From Peribacillus acanthi (lineage in GTDB: Bacteria; Bacillota; Bacilli; Bacillales; DSM-1321): a DNA stretch of 64,000 nt. The notes under the pieces were generated by a model. It did not search any database. It was not told where the DNA came from and was given only the letters and a program-made list of their open reading frames with translations. Position 1 is the stretch's first letter, and each line of letters starts with the position of its first letter. The stretch spans positions 288,647 to 352,646 of the forward strand of contig NZ_QBBX01000001.1 of NCBI RefSeq assembly GCF_003073175.1. Direction: 5' to 3'. The position numbers and the translations under genes are program-made. Below are positions 15,595-24,749 of the stretch, in pieces.

Positions 15595-16710
15595 ATGAGA
15601 ATTAATCATAATATTGCCGCATTAAACACTTATCGTCAGTTGAATAGTGCTTCATCTGCACAAGGGAAATCAATGGAGAAATTATCTTCAGGTCTTCGTA
15701 TTAACAAAGCTGGAGATGACGCAGCAGGTCTAGCAATCTCTGAAAAAATGCGTGGACAAATTCGCGGTCTTGATCAAGCTTCTCGTAATGCTCAAGATGG
15801 TATTTCACTAATTCAAACTGCAGAAGGCGCTCTAAATGAAACACATGATATGCTTCAGCGCATGAGAGAACTTACTGTGCAAGCTAACAATGATACAAAT
15901 AACGGTGATGATCGTGATGCTATTCAAAAAGAAATTGACCAATTAAAAGGCGAAGTAGATAGAATTGCTAATAAAACACAATTTAATACAAAAAATTTGC
16001 TTGATGGATCTTTAGGATCTAAAATTAAAGGTGCTGCTGGAAGTGAGGCTGCTTTAAAAGCTGCTGGAGTAACTGCAAGCTTATCAGGTTTAGATAATGG
16101 CAAAACGATTACTTTTGCTTCATCTGCAACTCATATCAAAGCAACTGTAGATGGTGTTAGTCAAACTATCAATATTTCAACTACAGTAACAGCTGGTTCA
16201 TCACTTAACTTTGATAAATTAGGATTTAAATTAGACTTTTCTGCAAACTATGTAGGTGCAACAATTAATGCTGCAACACTTCAAACAGCTGGAACACAAG
16301 CTCAATTCCAGATTGGTGCTAATGAGAATACTACTTTAGCCATTAATATTGCAGATATGAGATCAAGCGCAATCGGTACGGGTAGTGGCGGATCTACAGC
16401 AAGTTTAAATGCAGTAAACGTAAAAACTAACAATTTTGATGATGATATTAAGGCGATTGATAAATCCATTAAAGATGTTTCTACTCAACGTGCTCAATTA
16501 GGTGCTTGGCAGAATCGTTTAGATCACACTATTAATAACTTAAATACTTCAAGTGAAAACTTAACTGCCGCTGAATCTCGCATTCGTGATGTAGATATGG
16601 CGAAAGAAATGATGAATCAAACTAAAAATTCAATTCTTTCACAAGCTGCTCAAGCTATGCTTGCACAAGCTAATCAACAACCACAAGGTGTACTTCAACT
16701 TTTAAGATAA
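15595..16710 (+). CDS. hag: Flagellin
   Basis: The 371-residue filament protein has canonical ends: MRINHNIAALNTYRQLNSA...KLSSGLRINKAGDDAAGLAIS at the N-terminus and NLTAAESRIRDVDMAKEMM...QPQGVLQLLR at the C-terminus. The middle (about residues 140-280) is a serine/threonine- and alanine-rich variable domain exposed on the filament. It is transcribed from its own sigma-D promoter, controlled by CsrA in the leader, and closed by a terminator at 16721. The glycosyltransferase island right behind it makes glycosylation of the Ser/Thr-rich surface plausible. Confidence 0.97.
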   Translation: MRINHNIAALNTYRQLNSASSAQGKSMEKLSSGLRINKAGDDAAGLAISEKMRGQIRGLDQASRNAQDGISLIQTAEGALNETHDMLQRMRELTVQANNDTNNGDDRDAIQKEIDQLKGEVDRIANKTQFNTKNLLDGSLGSKIKGAAGSEAALKAAGVTASLSGLDNGKTITFASSATHIKATVDGVSQTINISTTVTAGSSLNFDKLGFKLDFSANYVGATINAATLQTAGTQAQFQIGANENTTLAINIADMRSSAIGTGSGGSTASLNAVNVKTNNFDDDIKAIDKSIKDVSTQRAQLGAWQNRLDHTINNLNTSSENLTAAESRIRDVDMAKEMMNQTKNSILSQAAQAMLAQANQQPQGVLQLLR

Positions 16711-16720
16711 ATTGATTAGA

Positions 16721-16756
16721 ATAGCCGGGGATAATCTATTTATCTCCGGCTATTTT
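16721..16756 (+). terminator. Terminator of hag
   Basis: ATAGCCGGGGATAA pairs with TTATCTCCGGCTAT (one G-T wobble) and is followed by TTTT. Confidence 0.85.
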
Positions 16757-16790
16757 ACTAGAAAACGCTAAGCGATTGAGGTGTTTAAGT

Positions 16791-18713
16791 ATGAAAATTT
16801 CTGGGTGTGTAATTGCAAAAAACGAAGAACAGTTTATTGAAAATTGTTTAGACAGCTTAAAAAAAGTTTGTGACGAGATTATTTTTGTTGATACTGGTTC
16901 CACGGATAGGACAATAGAAATTGCAAAAGAACTAGGTGTACAAATATATCATTATAAATGGATAGATAATTTTTCAGCAGCAAAAAATTATGCAATAAGT
17001 AAAGCAAAAGGTGAATGGATAATTTTTTTAGATGCAGATGAATATTTAGTAGATACAAGAAAAGAAGTATATTCAGAATTAGCTTTGAATTCTAAAAATT
17101 ATGATTCAATACTTTGTGAAATTATTAATGTAGATGAGCATAATGATATACAATCATCACATATTGGAAACCGTTTTTTTAGAAAAGATAATTTTATAAA
17201 ATTTGAAGGAATGATTCATGAGGATCTTAGAAAAAAAGGAGATTTATTAAAATCAATAAATGGCTCTAACTACATGAAAATTATTCACAAAGGATATTCT
17301 AGGGAACAAATTCAAAATAAGAATAAGTTTGAAAGAAATTTAAAATTATTATTAAAACAGCTGGATAAAGACCCTGAAAATCCGGCAATTTATTATTATA
17401 TAGCTGATACTTATGGATTAGAAAAAGATTTTGAAAAACAATATGAATATTGTAAAAAATCTATTTCAAAAGGTCAAATAAATCAACTAGGTTTTGCCGA
17501 GTTACCCTATATTCTTTTAATTCAATCTATGATAGATTCAAAATCATTTGCTTCTAGTATACAGTTTGAGATAAATAAGGCTATAAAAATATTTCCAGAG
17601 AGTCCTGTTTTTAGATACTTCGATGGGCTGATTAAATTTAATGAAAAAAGATATCATCTCTCTTTAGAAAGTTTGCTACTATCCCAAATGCTTAATGAGA
17701 CATATGATTATTTTTCAGTAGATTATATGAAAAATTATAGTGTTAGTATATATAGAATGATTGGTTATATTTATGAAATTCAAAGTAAAAAAATGGATGC
17801 TGTATCAATGTACACAAAATGTTTAAATATTGATAAAAAGCAAAAAGATGTATTACAACATTTATTGAAATTGTTAAGTGATGTATCTGAAGTAGAAATT
17901 ATTCAGTTTCTAAATCGAATATATTCAAGTAATAAAGAAGAAGATATAGAATTTCTAATTGAGGCACTTTCATCATTAAATAATGGAATACTACTATCCT
18001 ATTTCCAAAAAAAGTTATTTGATTTAACTGGTGAGGGAAATAATGCTATTCTATTAAGTTTATTATTTAATAACGAACATAACAAAGCTTATGAAATAAG
18101 TTTTGATTTATATAAAGAAACTTACAGACATGATCTTGCAATTTTAATGGTTTATTCATCCATGCTAACAAAAGATGAGGGAAAATATAAAAAAATAAGA
18201 GGAATTGTATCTCCAACCTTATTTAGAATAATTAATAGTATACAAAAAAATGAAGAATTATATGAAGAAGATTTGGCTGACTACCTAAAATTATTAAATT
18301 ATTCGAACATTTTTGGTGATTCTGAAGCTACTAATATGTTGTTGGGATTATCTAGGAATTTTATTATAGATATTAATGAGAAAATAGGAGAAGTATTTTA
18401 TTTACATCAGAAGTATAAAGCAGCTATTAAATTTTTTGAAAATGCTCTATTTAACACTTTATATTCAAGAAAAGGACAACTATATAAGAAAATTGGTATT
18501 AGTTATTATCATGAAAAAGAATATTTAGGTGCTCGAGATAATTTAATAAAATCAATTGAGCATGGTGTTCTTGAGAATGAGATATTCGAATATTTAATTG
18601 TTGTATATACAAAAATCGAAGAAGAATTTAGAGATAAAATTAAAGATTTATTTGAATCTTTACCAGAGAGTAAATATCTACTAGAAATAATAGGAAGTGT
18701 AGAAAATGCTTAA
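16791..18713 (+). CDS. Family 2 glycosyltransferase with TPR-like tail
   Basis: The 640-residue protein starts at ATG 16791 behind TTGAGGTG. Residues 1-200 are a GT-A glycosyltransferase of the SunS/TPR type: GCVIAKNEEQFIENCLDSL, IIFVDTGSTDRT and the metal-binding FLDADEYL. The remaining 440 residues are helical repeats (for example PAIYYYIADTYGLEKDFEKQYEYCKKSI), a protein-binding scaffold. It is very AT-rich compared with hag. Position right behind flagellin and the overlap with the next gene suggest a glycan-modification operon acting on flagellin or another surface protein; the substrate is not shown. Confidence 0.85.
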   Translation: MKISGCVIAKNEEQFIENCLDSLKKVCDEIIFVDTGSTDRTIEIAKELGVQIYHYKWIDNFSAAKNYAISKAKGEWIIFLDADEYLVDTRKEVYSELALNSKNYDSILCEIINVDEHNDIQSSHIGNRFFRKDNFIKFEGMIHEDLRKKGDLLKSINGSNYMKIIHKGYSREQIQNKNKFERNLKLLLKQLDKDPENPAIYYYIADTYGLEKDFEKQYEYCKKSISKGQINQLGFAELPYILLIQSMIDSKSFASSIQFEINKAIKIFPESPVFRYFDGLIKFNEKRYHLSLESLLLSQMLNETYDYFSVDYMKNYSVSIYRMIGYIYEIQSKKMDAVSMYTKCLNIDKKQKDVLQHLLKLLSDVSEVEIIQFLNRIYSSNKEEDIEFLIEALSSLNNGILLSYFQKKLFDLTGEGNNAILLSLLFNNEHNKAYEISFDLYKETYRHDLAILMVYSSMLTKDEGKYKKIRGIVSPTLFRIINSIQKNEELYEEDLADYLKLLNYSNIFGDSEATNMLLGLSRNFIIDINEKIGEVFYLHQKYKAAIKFFENALFNTLYSRKGQLYKKIGISYYHEKEYLGARDNLIKSIEHGVLENEIFEYLIVVYTKIEEEFRDKIKDLFESLPESKYLLEIIGSVENA

Positions 18714-19812
18714 GAAAATCTTATATCTAGGCTGGATAAGTAAGGGAAATGTAGGAGATGATCTTCTATATTCAATTTTTAAACAAATGTTATTTGGACA
18801 GCTTCATGACAATAAAATTCTTATTGATATAGATGTTTACTATCCAATTAGTAATTACGAAGTAAACTTAAAAAATTATGACTTAATAGTGTTAGGTGGT
18901 GGGTCACTCCTAACTCTAGACTTTTGGGAAGATATTTGTATAAAAGGTATAGATGAACACATTCCAGTTGTAGTTTGGGGAACAGGTATTGATACAAGAG
19001 AAAGAAACTTAATCAACCAAATTATTTCATCTTATAACAATAATCAACCAATAGATTATTTAGGAAATAAAACTAGAAAAGTATTAACTAATGCGATTTT
19101 ATGTGGTGTTCGAGGAAGGTTAGGAGATTTTATAATAAATGATAGTAACAATACAGTTATAGGGGATCCTGGAATTGTATTTAATAAACTAAATAAAAAT
19201 CTTCCGGAAATTCAAGAAATTAATGAATTTATTGTAAATGATGAAAATGTCATCCTAATAAATTGGGGTACATCTTATAATAACATTGTAGGATTTGACG
19301 AACAGTATTTAGAAGAACAACTAAGTATAACTACCCAAATACTATTAAATAGAGGTTATAAAATTATTGTCTACCCTATTTGGGTTGAAGATATAGAGTC
19401 TTGTCAACTTTTTGTACAAAAGTTTAAAAATCCAAATATAATAAGTATAAACAAAGTATATGATGCTTATGGAATATTAACTTTAATTAACAAAGCCAAA
19501 TTCAGCATAAACTTAAAGTTGCATGCAAGTATCTTAGCTTTTTCCAATGGGAAACCGTTTATATCCTTAGGCTACGGTTTGAAAAATTACGACTTTGTTG
19601 AATCTGTCGAACTAGAAGAATTAAATATTTTTACTGATGTGGTAAACGTAAGTGAATTATTACGAAAAATAGACTATATAGAAGAGCATTATGAAGAAAT
19701 TCAGGATAAGATATTCGGAAAAATTGAATATTATTTTCATCTTCAAGAGTTATTTATGAAAAAATTAATAAATTTGCTAACCAATAGCCAAGAAAGTCAA
19801 TTTGATGAGTAG
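18706..19812 (+). CDS. Polysaccharide pyruvyl transferase family protein
   Basis: The 368-residue protein overlaps the glycosyltransferase by eight bases. It has the family's GNVGDDLLYSIFKQML start, the glycine motif LIVLGGGSLL, GVRGRLGDFI and a C-terminal sugar-nucleotide-like fold with SINLKLHASILAFSNGKPFISLGYG. Members of this family (CsaB-like) add pyruvate ketals to cell-wall or exopolysaccharide sugars; some act as glycosyltransferases. The TAG stop is followed in the same frame by the acyltransferase coding sequence. Confidence 0.82.
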   Translation: MLKKILYLGWISKGNVGDDLLYSIFKQMLFGQLHDNKILIDIDVYYPISNYEVNLKNYDLIVLGGGSLLTLDFWEDICIKGIDEHIPVVVWGTGIDTRERNLINQIISSYNNNQPIDYLGNKTRKVLTNAILCGVRGRLGDFIINDSNNTVIGDPGIVFNKLNKNLPEIQEINEFIVNDENVILINWGTSYNNIVGFDEQYLEEQLSITTQILLNRGYKIIVYPIWVEDIESCQLFVQKFKNPNIISINKVYDAYGILTLINKAKFSINLKLHASILAFSNGKPFISLGYGLKNYDFVESVELEELNIFTDVVNVSELLRKIDYIEEHYEEIQDKIFGKIEYYFHLQELFMKKLINLLTNSQESQFDE

Positions 19813-20340
19813 AGCACAAAATTACTAGAAAGTAGAAATACATCTTTACATTTTAAAGAATATGGCAGAAATGTTCAGATAGAACAAGGAAATTCCTTTG
19901 TTGATTGTCAAAACATGGAGATTGGTAATGATGTTTTCATTGGATTTGGAGGCTTTTACGTTGCAAGTGGTGGAATTAGCATTGGAAATGGTACAATAAT
20001 TGCGCATAAAGTCGAAATTATGACAAGAAACCATAATTATGATTCAGAAGATTTGAAATCAATACCTTATGATAGTAGATATATATTAAAGCCGGTTGTT
20101 ATTGAAGAAAACGTATGGATAGGTTCTAATGTATGTATTGTTCCTGGTGTATGTATAGGTGAAGGAGCAGTAATTGGCATGGGCTCTGTTGTTACAAAGG
20201 ATGTTCCTAAATATGCTATAGTAGGTGGAAATCCTGCAAAGGTTATAAAATTTAGAGACTCAGAGGTTTATGAAAAACTAAAGCTTGAAAATAAAATATA
20301 TTTAAGGATTAAAAGTAGTTCAAAAAGAAATAATCTTTAA
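19813..20340 (+). pseudogene. Hexapeptide-repeat acyltransferase without a usable start (in frame with the upstream gene)
   Basis: From ATG 19915 the reading frame gives 141 residues of left-handed beta-helix acyltransferase ([24 protein letters not shown] with the catalytic histidine, [40 protein letters not shown]). The family-typical N-terminal strand is encoded upstream of that ATG, 19813-19914 ([15 protein letters not shown]), with no ATG, GTG or TTG between. This frame is the same as that of the pyruvyl-transferase gene, from which only the TAG at 19810-19812 separates it. Either two genes were fused and then split by a nonsense mutation, or the start was lost. It may still be made from 19915 or by readthrough. 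Confidence 0.7.
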
Positions 20341-20769
20341 TTAATTTCAAATTTTTTTATTGAAACATATTAATTAACTGAACGTTATTTGTTAAGTGGG
20401 CTTAACCATGAATGTCATATTTTGTTTATTTGGAATAAAAAAATTTATTTCTATAATATAAAAAATAGTTTGATACATTTTGGTGTAAAACGAGAAAATA
20501 AAATTAAACTAAAAGTTAGGACAATAGATTCAGTAGGCTTTTACCTTAGTTTATTAGATAAAAGACTAGATAACCAGTGTGATACTGTATTCAATTACTC
20601 ACACTGGTTTGCATTATTTTTAAATCTTATTTTAGGGCTAGGGTGTTAGGTACTCCCAAATGACAAATCTGTTATATTGTCTATACACAGTAAACAATAT
20701 AATCATCATATAAATTATTTCGAAAATAAACCACTAAAAGATTAATTATCTTCAAGTGGTAGTAAAAAT
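20341..20769. other. AT-rich intergenic stretch with hairpins
   Basis: No gene here is convincing. An 86-codon frame from TTG 20389 reads plausibly (NKKIYFYNIKNSLIHFG, YSHWFALFLNLILGLGC) and could be a remnant of the glycan island, but it lacks a ribosome binding site. CCAGTGTGA (20574 region) and TCACACTGG (20600 region) form an inverted repeat with TTT after it, a possible terminator of the island. Confidence 0.4.
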
Positions 20770-20955
20770 CTATACTTTTATATCCAAAAATTGTGAAAAC
20801 GGAGAAGGTTGTTGAATCTCTCTAACATTCTTCGCTGGATCATTTAGTACTTCTTGTATTTTTGATGTTACTGCTTGCTGAGCTACTTCTCTATTTGTTT
20901 CTACAAGTTTGGCGATTATACCTGGAACTTGTATTCCTCCGATGGATACTCCCAT
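20770..20955 (-). CDS. Small protein divergent from flaG
   Basis: A 61-residue protein on the minus strand, starting MGVSIGGIQVPGIIAKLVE behind AAGGAGGAAGTGT, one of the best ribosome sites in the window. On the minus strand TTGTAA, 17 bases and GATAAA form a possible sigma-A promoter. The C-terminus SPFSQFLDIKV resembles the LDIxL-type end of small YjfB-like putative motility proteins, but the rest does not match clearly, so no function is assigned. It faces away from the flaG-fliD operon. Confidence 0.7.
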   Translation of the reverse strand: MGVSIGGIQVPGIIAKLVETNREVAQQAVTSKIQEVLNDPAKNVREIQQPSPFSQFLDIKV

Positions 20956-21012
20956 ACACTTCCTCCTTTATAGTTATTTATCCCTATACCTTATAATACT
21001 TACAACTCCCCC

Positions 21013-21039
21013 TAAATATAAATACTTTTTTTCCGATAT
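21013..21039 (+). promoter_or_regulatory. Sigma-D promoter of flaG-fliDST
   Basis: TAAA (21013-21016), 15 bases, TCCGATAT (21032-21039), about 33 bases before the flaG start codons. It is nearly identical in form to the hag promoter. Confidence 0.85.
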
Positions 21040-21071
21040 TAATAGTAATGAGAAAATATTAGGAGGAATCC

Positions 21072-21422
21072 ATGATGATGGATCGTGTATCTACTACAGG
21101 TAGTTCCTCAGTATATAGACCTATTCAACAAGAGAAAGTAATTCAGGAAACGCCTATTTTAGAAAATAAAAAAGAAGTGGTTAATGAGAAAGCACCTTCA
21201 AAAGATAAGGTGGAAGAAATTATAAGTAGTATGAATAAGTTTTTGCAGCCTACTCATACTTCCTTGAAATTTGAGTTTCATGAAAAATTAAATGAGTATT
21301 ATGTAAAACTAATAGACGATAAAACTCAAGAAGTTGTAAGGGAAATTCCATCAAAAAAATTATTAGATATGCATGCTGCGATGACCGAGTTTATTGGGCT
21401 GATGGTAGATAAAAAGATTTAA
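21072..21422 (+). CDS. flaG: FlaG family flagellar protein
   Basis: The 116-residue protein ends in the FlaG domain (SLKFEFHEKLNEYYVKLIDD, EVVREIPSKKLLDMHAAM). FlaG is associated with filament length control and lies before fliD in many bacteria (yvyC in B. subtilis). Three consecutive ATG codons (21072, 21075, 21078) follow AGGAGG; the second or third is best spaced. fliD begins 13 bases downstream. Confidence 0.9.
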   Translation: MMMDRVSTTGSSSVYRPIQQEKVIQETPILENKKEVVNEKAPSKDKVEEIISSMNKFLQPTHTSLKFEFHEKLNEYYVKLIDDKTQEVVREIPSKKLLDMHAAMTEFIGLMVDKKI

Positions 21423-21434
21423 GAAGGTGAGATT

Positions 21435-23492
21435 ATGAGAATCGGTGGATTAGCGAGTGGAATGGATATCGATACGTTGGTTGGGGATTTAATGAAAGCT
21501 GAACGTATGGGTATGGATAAGCTCAAGCAGAAAAAACAAACTCTAGAATGGCAACGTGATGATTATCGTGCCATGAATACATTGCTATTGAATTTCCGTT
21601 CTGAGCTGACTCAGATGAAGCTTTCTTCAAAATATCGTGTAAGAACTACTACCTCAACAGATGAATCAAAAATTATTACTACAGCAACAAGTGCTGCATC
21701 ACAGTCATCTTATACAATTTCGAAAGTAGATCGTCTGGCGACAGCTGCTACAAGAATAAGTGGATCAACAGGTAGTGGAGGAACAAGTATATCTGCAGCA
21801 GGTAAGAAAATTGATGTATCAAAAGACCTTTATTCCGGCACACTCGATGGTGATTTTGCAAATGGAGCATTATTAACATGGGGTGAAGGTAGTGTTGAAA
21901 CTAAATCAATTTCAGTTACAGCGAATAATACAGACTTCACATTGTCATTAGCAGTGGGAGTTTCTATTCCACCTACTGAACTACAAAATTTGAACGTGAA
22001 AGTAAATGGCACTTCTTATCAAGTGGTTTCGACTATGCCTGGTGGAGGATTAAGCGCCAACCAAGTTCTTGTTGGATCAGATGGTTCATTAAAATTCGGT
22101 CAGTCAATTACCAAAGATAGTACTATTAAAGTTGACTATGTTGCGTCAAATAAAATTGAAAACTTAATAATGTCAGAAGCTAAAAATGAATTCAGTCTTT
22201 CTAAGGAATCTATAAAGTCTATTAATACAATAAAAATAGGTACTGATACTTATACCGTAGACGAAGCGACTTGGAAGGTAAAGAATGGAGCAAATGAGGA
22301 TGTTGGGTCAGTAGATCCTAAAACTGGGTTTATAAAGATGTCGAACACAATAGCTAAGGATACCGCAATAGAAGTGGATTATAAGCAAAACTATACAACC
22401 TTTTCTATACAATCTGAAACTTCTAAAGGACCTGTTTTAGAAAATTTCTTAGTACAAGGGTCTGATTCTATAAATAGTCTTATGGCTAGAGTAAATGGGT
22501 CTGTTGCTGGAGTCAATTTATTTTTTGATGATTTCAAACAACAAATGACATTGACTAGAAGTGAAACGGGAGATTATAAAGCTGGAACAGGCAACGAAAT
22601 GGCCACTAGTGGAAGACTCATTCAAGATGTATTCAAATTTGCTGGTGTAACAGAAACAGGTGGCGTAAATGCGAAATTCACTATTAATGGATTAGACACA
22701 GAAAGAAGCTCTAATACCTTTGAAATGAACGGTATTACCTTTACACTGAAACAAGCATTTGATGGCTCCACAGGTTCTGTAACAGTTGCTGTGAATAATG
22801 ATGGCAATAAAGTATTCGAAAATATTAAAGGGTTTGTTGATAAATACAATGAATTAATTGGTAAAATTCAAGGTGAAGTGAGCGAAACGTATTATAAAAG
22901 CTACAAGCCTTTGACGGACGAACAGCGTGAATCTTTGTCAGACAAGCAACAAGAGCAATGGGAAGAAAAAGCTCGCAGTGGGATGCTTCGTCGTGATTCG
23001 ATTTTGACTAGCAATCTTTCTAAAATGCGATCTGATTTTTATGCTCCTGTCACAGGGGATAGTATTAACTCATTAATGAATCAGCTTACTGCAGTAGGGA
23101 TTAAGACTTCTGCTAACTACCTTGAAGGTGGAAAGCTTGAAATTGATGAGGCGAAATTGAAAAAGGCGATCGAGACAAATCCAGAAGATGTGGAAAAACT
23201 ATTTACCTCTTCAGGTAGTACCGATAGCCAAAAGGGAATCATCCATCGACTATATGACACGGTTAGTAATACGATGAACAAGTTAAAAGAGCGTGCTGGA
23301 AATAGTTTCTCAACTAATGCTCAATTTACTCTAGGAAAACAATTAAATCTGGTAGACTCTCAAATTAATAGGTTTGAGGACAAGTTAGTTCGTCTTGAAG
23401 ACCGTTACTGGCGCCAATTCACAGCAATGGAAAAAGCCATTCAACAATCGAACCAACAAAGTATGTATTTGATGCAACAATTCAGTAGTTAA
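21435..23492 (+). CDS. fliD: FliD, filament cap protein, enlarged
   Basis: FliD caps the filament and promotes flagellin folding at the tip. The 685-residue protein has the N-terminal GGLASGMDIDTLVGDLMKAE and the C-terminal coiled coil (INRFEDKLVRLEDRYWRQFTAMEKAI). It is about 190 residues longer than B. subtilis FliD. The excess is in the middle, at about residues 180-330, where two related segments follow each other: one with VKVNGTSYQVV and SITKDSTIKVDYV, the other with IKIGTDTYTVD and TIAKDTAIEVDYK. This looks like a duplicated beta domain in the exposed cap region. fliS follows after 14 bases. Confidence 0.93.
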   Translation: MRIGGLASGMDIDTLVGDLMKAERMGMDKLKQKKQTLEWQRDDYRAMNTLLLNFRSELTQMKLSSKYRVRTTTSTDESKIITTATSAASQSSYTISKVDRLATAATRISGSTGSGGTSISAAGKKIDVSKDLYSGTLDGDFANGALLTWGEGSVETKSISVTANNTDFTLSLAVGVSIPPTELQNLNVKVNGTSYQVVSTMPGGGLSANQVLVGSDGSLKFGQSITKDSTIKVDYVASNKIENLIMSEAKNEFSLSKESIKSINTIKIGTDTYTVDEATWKVKNGANEDVGSVDPKTGFIKMSNTIAKDTAIEVDYKQNYTTFSIQSETSKGPVLENFLVQGSDSINSLMARVNGSVAGVNLFFDDFKQQMTLTRSETGDYKAGTGNEMATSGRLIQDVFKFAGVTETGGVNAKFTINGLDTERSSNTFEMNGITFTLKQAFDGSTGSVTVAVNNDGNKVFENIKGFVDKYNELIGKIQGEVSETYYKSYKPLTDEQRESLSDKQQEQWEEKARSGMLRRDSILTSNLSKMRSDFYAPVTGDSINSLMNQLTAVGIKTSANYLEGGKLEIDEAKLKKAIETNPEDVEKLFTSSGSTDSQKGIIHRLYDTVSNTMNKLKERAGNSFSTNAQFTLGKQLNLVDSQINRFEDKLVRLEDRYWRQFTAMEKAIQQSNQQSMYLMQQFSS

Positions 23493-23506
23493 AGGAAGTG
23501 GATCAA

Positions 23507-23908
23507 ATGGCAATGGGTAATCCATATCAAGCCTATCAACAAAATTCGGTAACGACCGCATCACCAGGTGAATTAACTTTGATGCTTTATAACGGATGTT
23601 TAAAATTCATCAATGCAGCAAAAAAAGCAATTGAAGATAAATCTATCGAGCAACGAAACTTGAATATCCAAAAAGCTCAAAATATCATTAGTGAATTTGT
23701 GATTACACTCAATATGGACATTGAGGTGTCTAAAAATCTTGCTGTGATGTATGAGTATATTGGAAGAAGACTAACGGAAGCGAACATCAAGAATGATGCT
23801 TCTATTCTTGATGAAGTGGAAGGTCTTGTTGTAGAGCTACGTGATACTTGGAAAGAAGTCATCCAGTTAAACCGTCAAAAGCAGTATGCTCAAGGTGGAG
23901 CGGTTTGA
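23507..23908 (+). CDS. fliS: FliS, flagellin export chaperone
   Basis: The 133-residue helical protein starts at ATG 23507 behind AAAGGAAGTG; an upstream GTG (23498) is in the ribosome site. The head NPYQAYQQNSVTTASPGELTLMLY is diagnostic for FliS, which binds the C-terminus of flagellin and prevents premature polymerisation. The stop overlaps the fliT start (ATGA). Confidence 0.95.
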   Translation: MAMGNPYQAYQQNSVTTASPGELTLMLYNGCLKFINAAKKAIEDKSIEQRNLNIQKAQNIISEFVITLNMDIEVSKNLAVMYEYIGRRLTEANIKNDASILDEVEGLVVELRDTWKEVIQLNRQKQYAQGGAV

Positions 23909-24252
23909 TGAATCGACTTGTCGCTTTTCAACAGGTGACGAAAGAGTTAATCGGATTATTAGAGAATACGGATATTGATCGCGATGATTTAGTTGATAAA
24001 GTTGATAAGTTGCTTGCAAGTAGGGATGGTTTGATTATGGAAATCGTTCCTCCCTATACTGAAGAGGAGAAAGCTACTGGAAAGAAGCTTATTGAGGTAG
24101 AAAAAAAACTCAATCAACTTTTAACTGAAATGAAGCTTTCAATTAAAAAAGACCTGACAGAGCTACAAGCCAAAAAACAAGGCAATCAAAAATACATCAA
24201 TCCGTACAATAACCTTATGACCGATGGGGTTTTCTACGATAAGAGAAAATAG
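23908..24252 (+). CDS. fliT: FliT-type flagellar chaperone
   Basis: The 114-residue protein starts at the ATG overlapping the fliS stop; longer starts lie inside fliS. It is helical (LVAFQQVTKELIGLLENTDIDRDDLVDKVDKLLASRDGL, quoted in part) and has the FliT position and size. FliT acts as chaperone for the cap protein FliD. The ending KYINPYNNLMTDGVFYDKRK is typical of Bacillales FliT. Confidence 0.85.
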   Translation: MNRLVAFQQVTKELIGLLENTDIDRDDLVDKVDKLLASRDGLIMEIVPPYTEEEKATGKKLIEVEKKLNQLLTEMKLSIKKDLTELQAKKQGNQKYINPYNNLMTDGVFYDKRK

Positions 24253-24261
24253 GTGCAAATC

Positions 24262-24621
24262 ATGCAATTAGACTACTACCAACTAGAGCTTGTCCAGCAA
24301 TATATAGATTTATTGGATACAGTAGAACAAGGTTTTCAGTATGTATTAGAAAGCTTCCATAACCTTGAGCGAACTGAAGGAGATCAAGTTCTTTCTGATA
24401 TTTTCACTGCTTTAGGTAGCATAGGTGAAAGTCATCAAGGATTACTTTCTGAAAGCTTACAAAGTCAATTTGATCACGTAATCAAAAAGGCTCTTGAATT
24501 AGAGGGTAAAATGAATCAACCTGAGCTGAAAAAAACAATTGTCGAAGAAAGTCTTTTCCCAGCTTTTATGGATTGGAAGAAGGAAGTTCAAGCATTCATG
24601 ATGCCTCTTGTCCGAAACTAA
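24262..24621 (+). CDS. Small helical protein at the end of the fliDST operon
   Basis: A 119-residue acidic helical protein (QLDYYQLELVQQYIDLLDTVEQGF...) begins ten bases after fliT, at ATG 24262 (a GTG lies three codons earlier) with a weak ATAGGTG site. It ends at a terminator and so is the last gene of the flaG operon. I do not recognise a family; size, composition and position suggest another flagellar chaperone or regulator. Confidence 0.75.
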   Translation: MQLDYYQLELVQQYIDLLDTVEQGFQYVLESFHNLERTEGDQVLSDIFTALGSIGESHQGLLSESLQSQFDHVIKKALELEGKMNQPELKKTIVEESLFPAFMDWKKEVQAFMMPLVRN

Positions 24622-24634
24622 ATATTGCCAAACT

Positions 24635-24667
24635 AACCATCTGAATTTTCTGTCAGATGGTTTTTTT
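24635..24667 (+). terminator. Terminator of the flaG-fliDST operon
   Basis: AACCATCTG pairs with CAGATGGTT around a nine-base loop, followed by a T run. Confidence 0.88.
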
Positions 24668-24749
24668 CATACTCTGGAAGTTGTACAATATAAGTGTAGT
24701 AAGACCTACGATATTTCTTTAGTTCAAAATTTTGTCATTATTTAATTAA

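Noticed and set aside
20389-20649. 86-codon frame from TTG after the acyltransferase
   Set aside because: No ribosome site, and it spans an inverted repeat; kept only as a possible remnant in the intergenic note.
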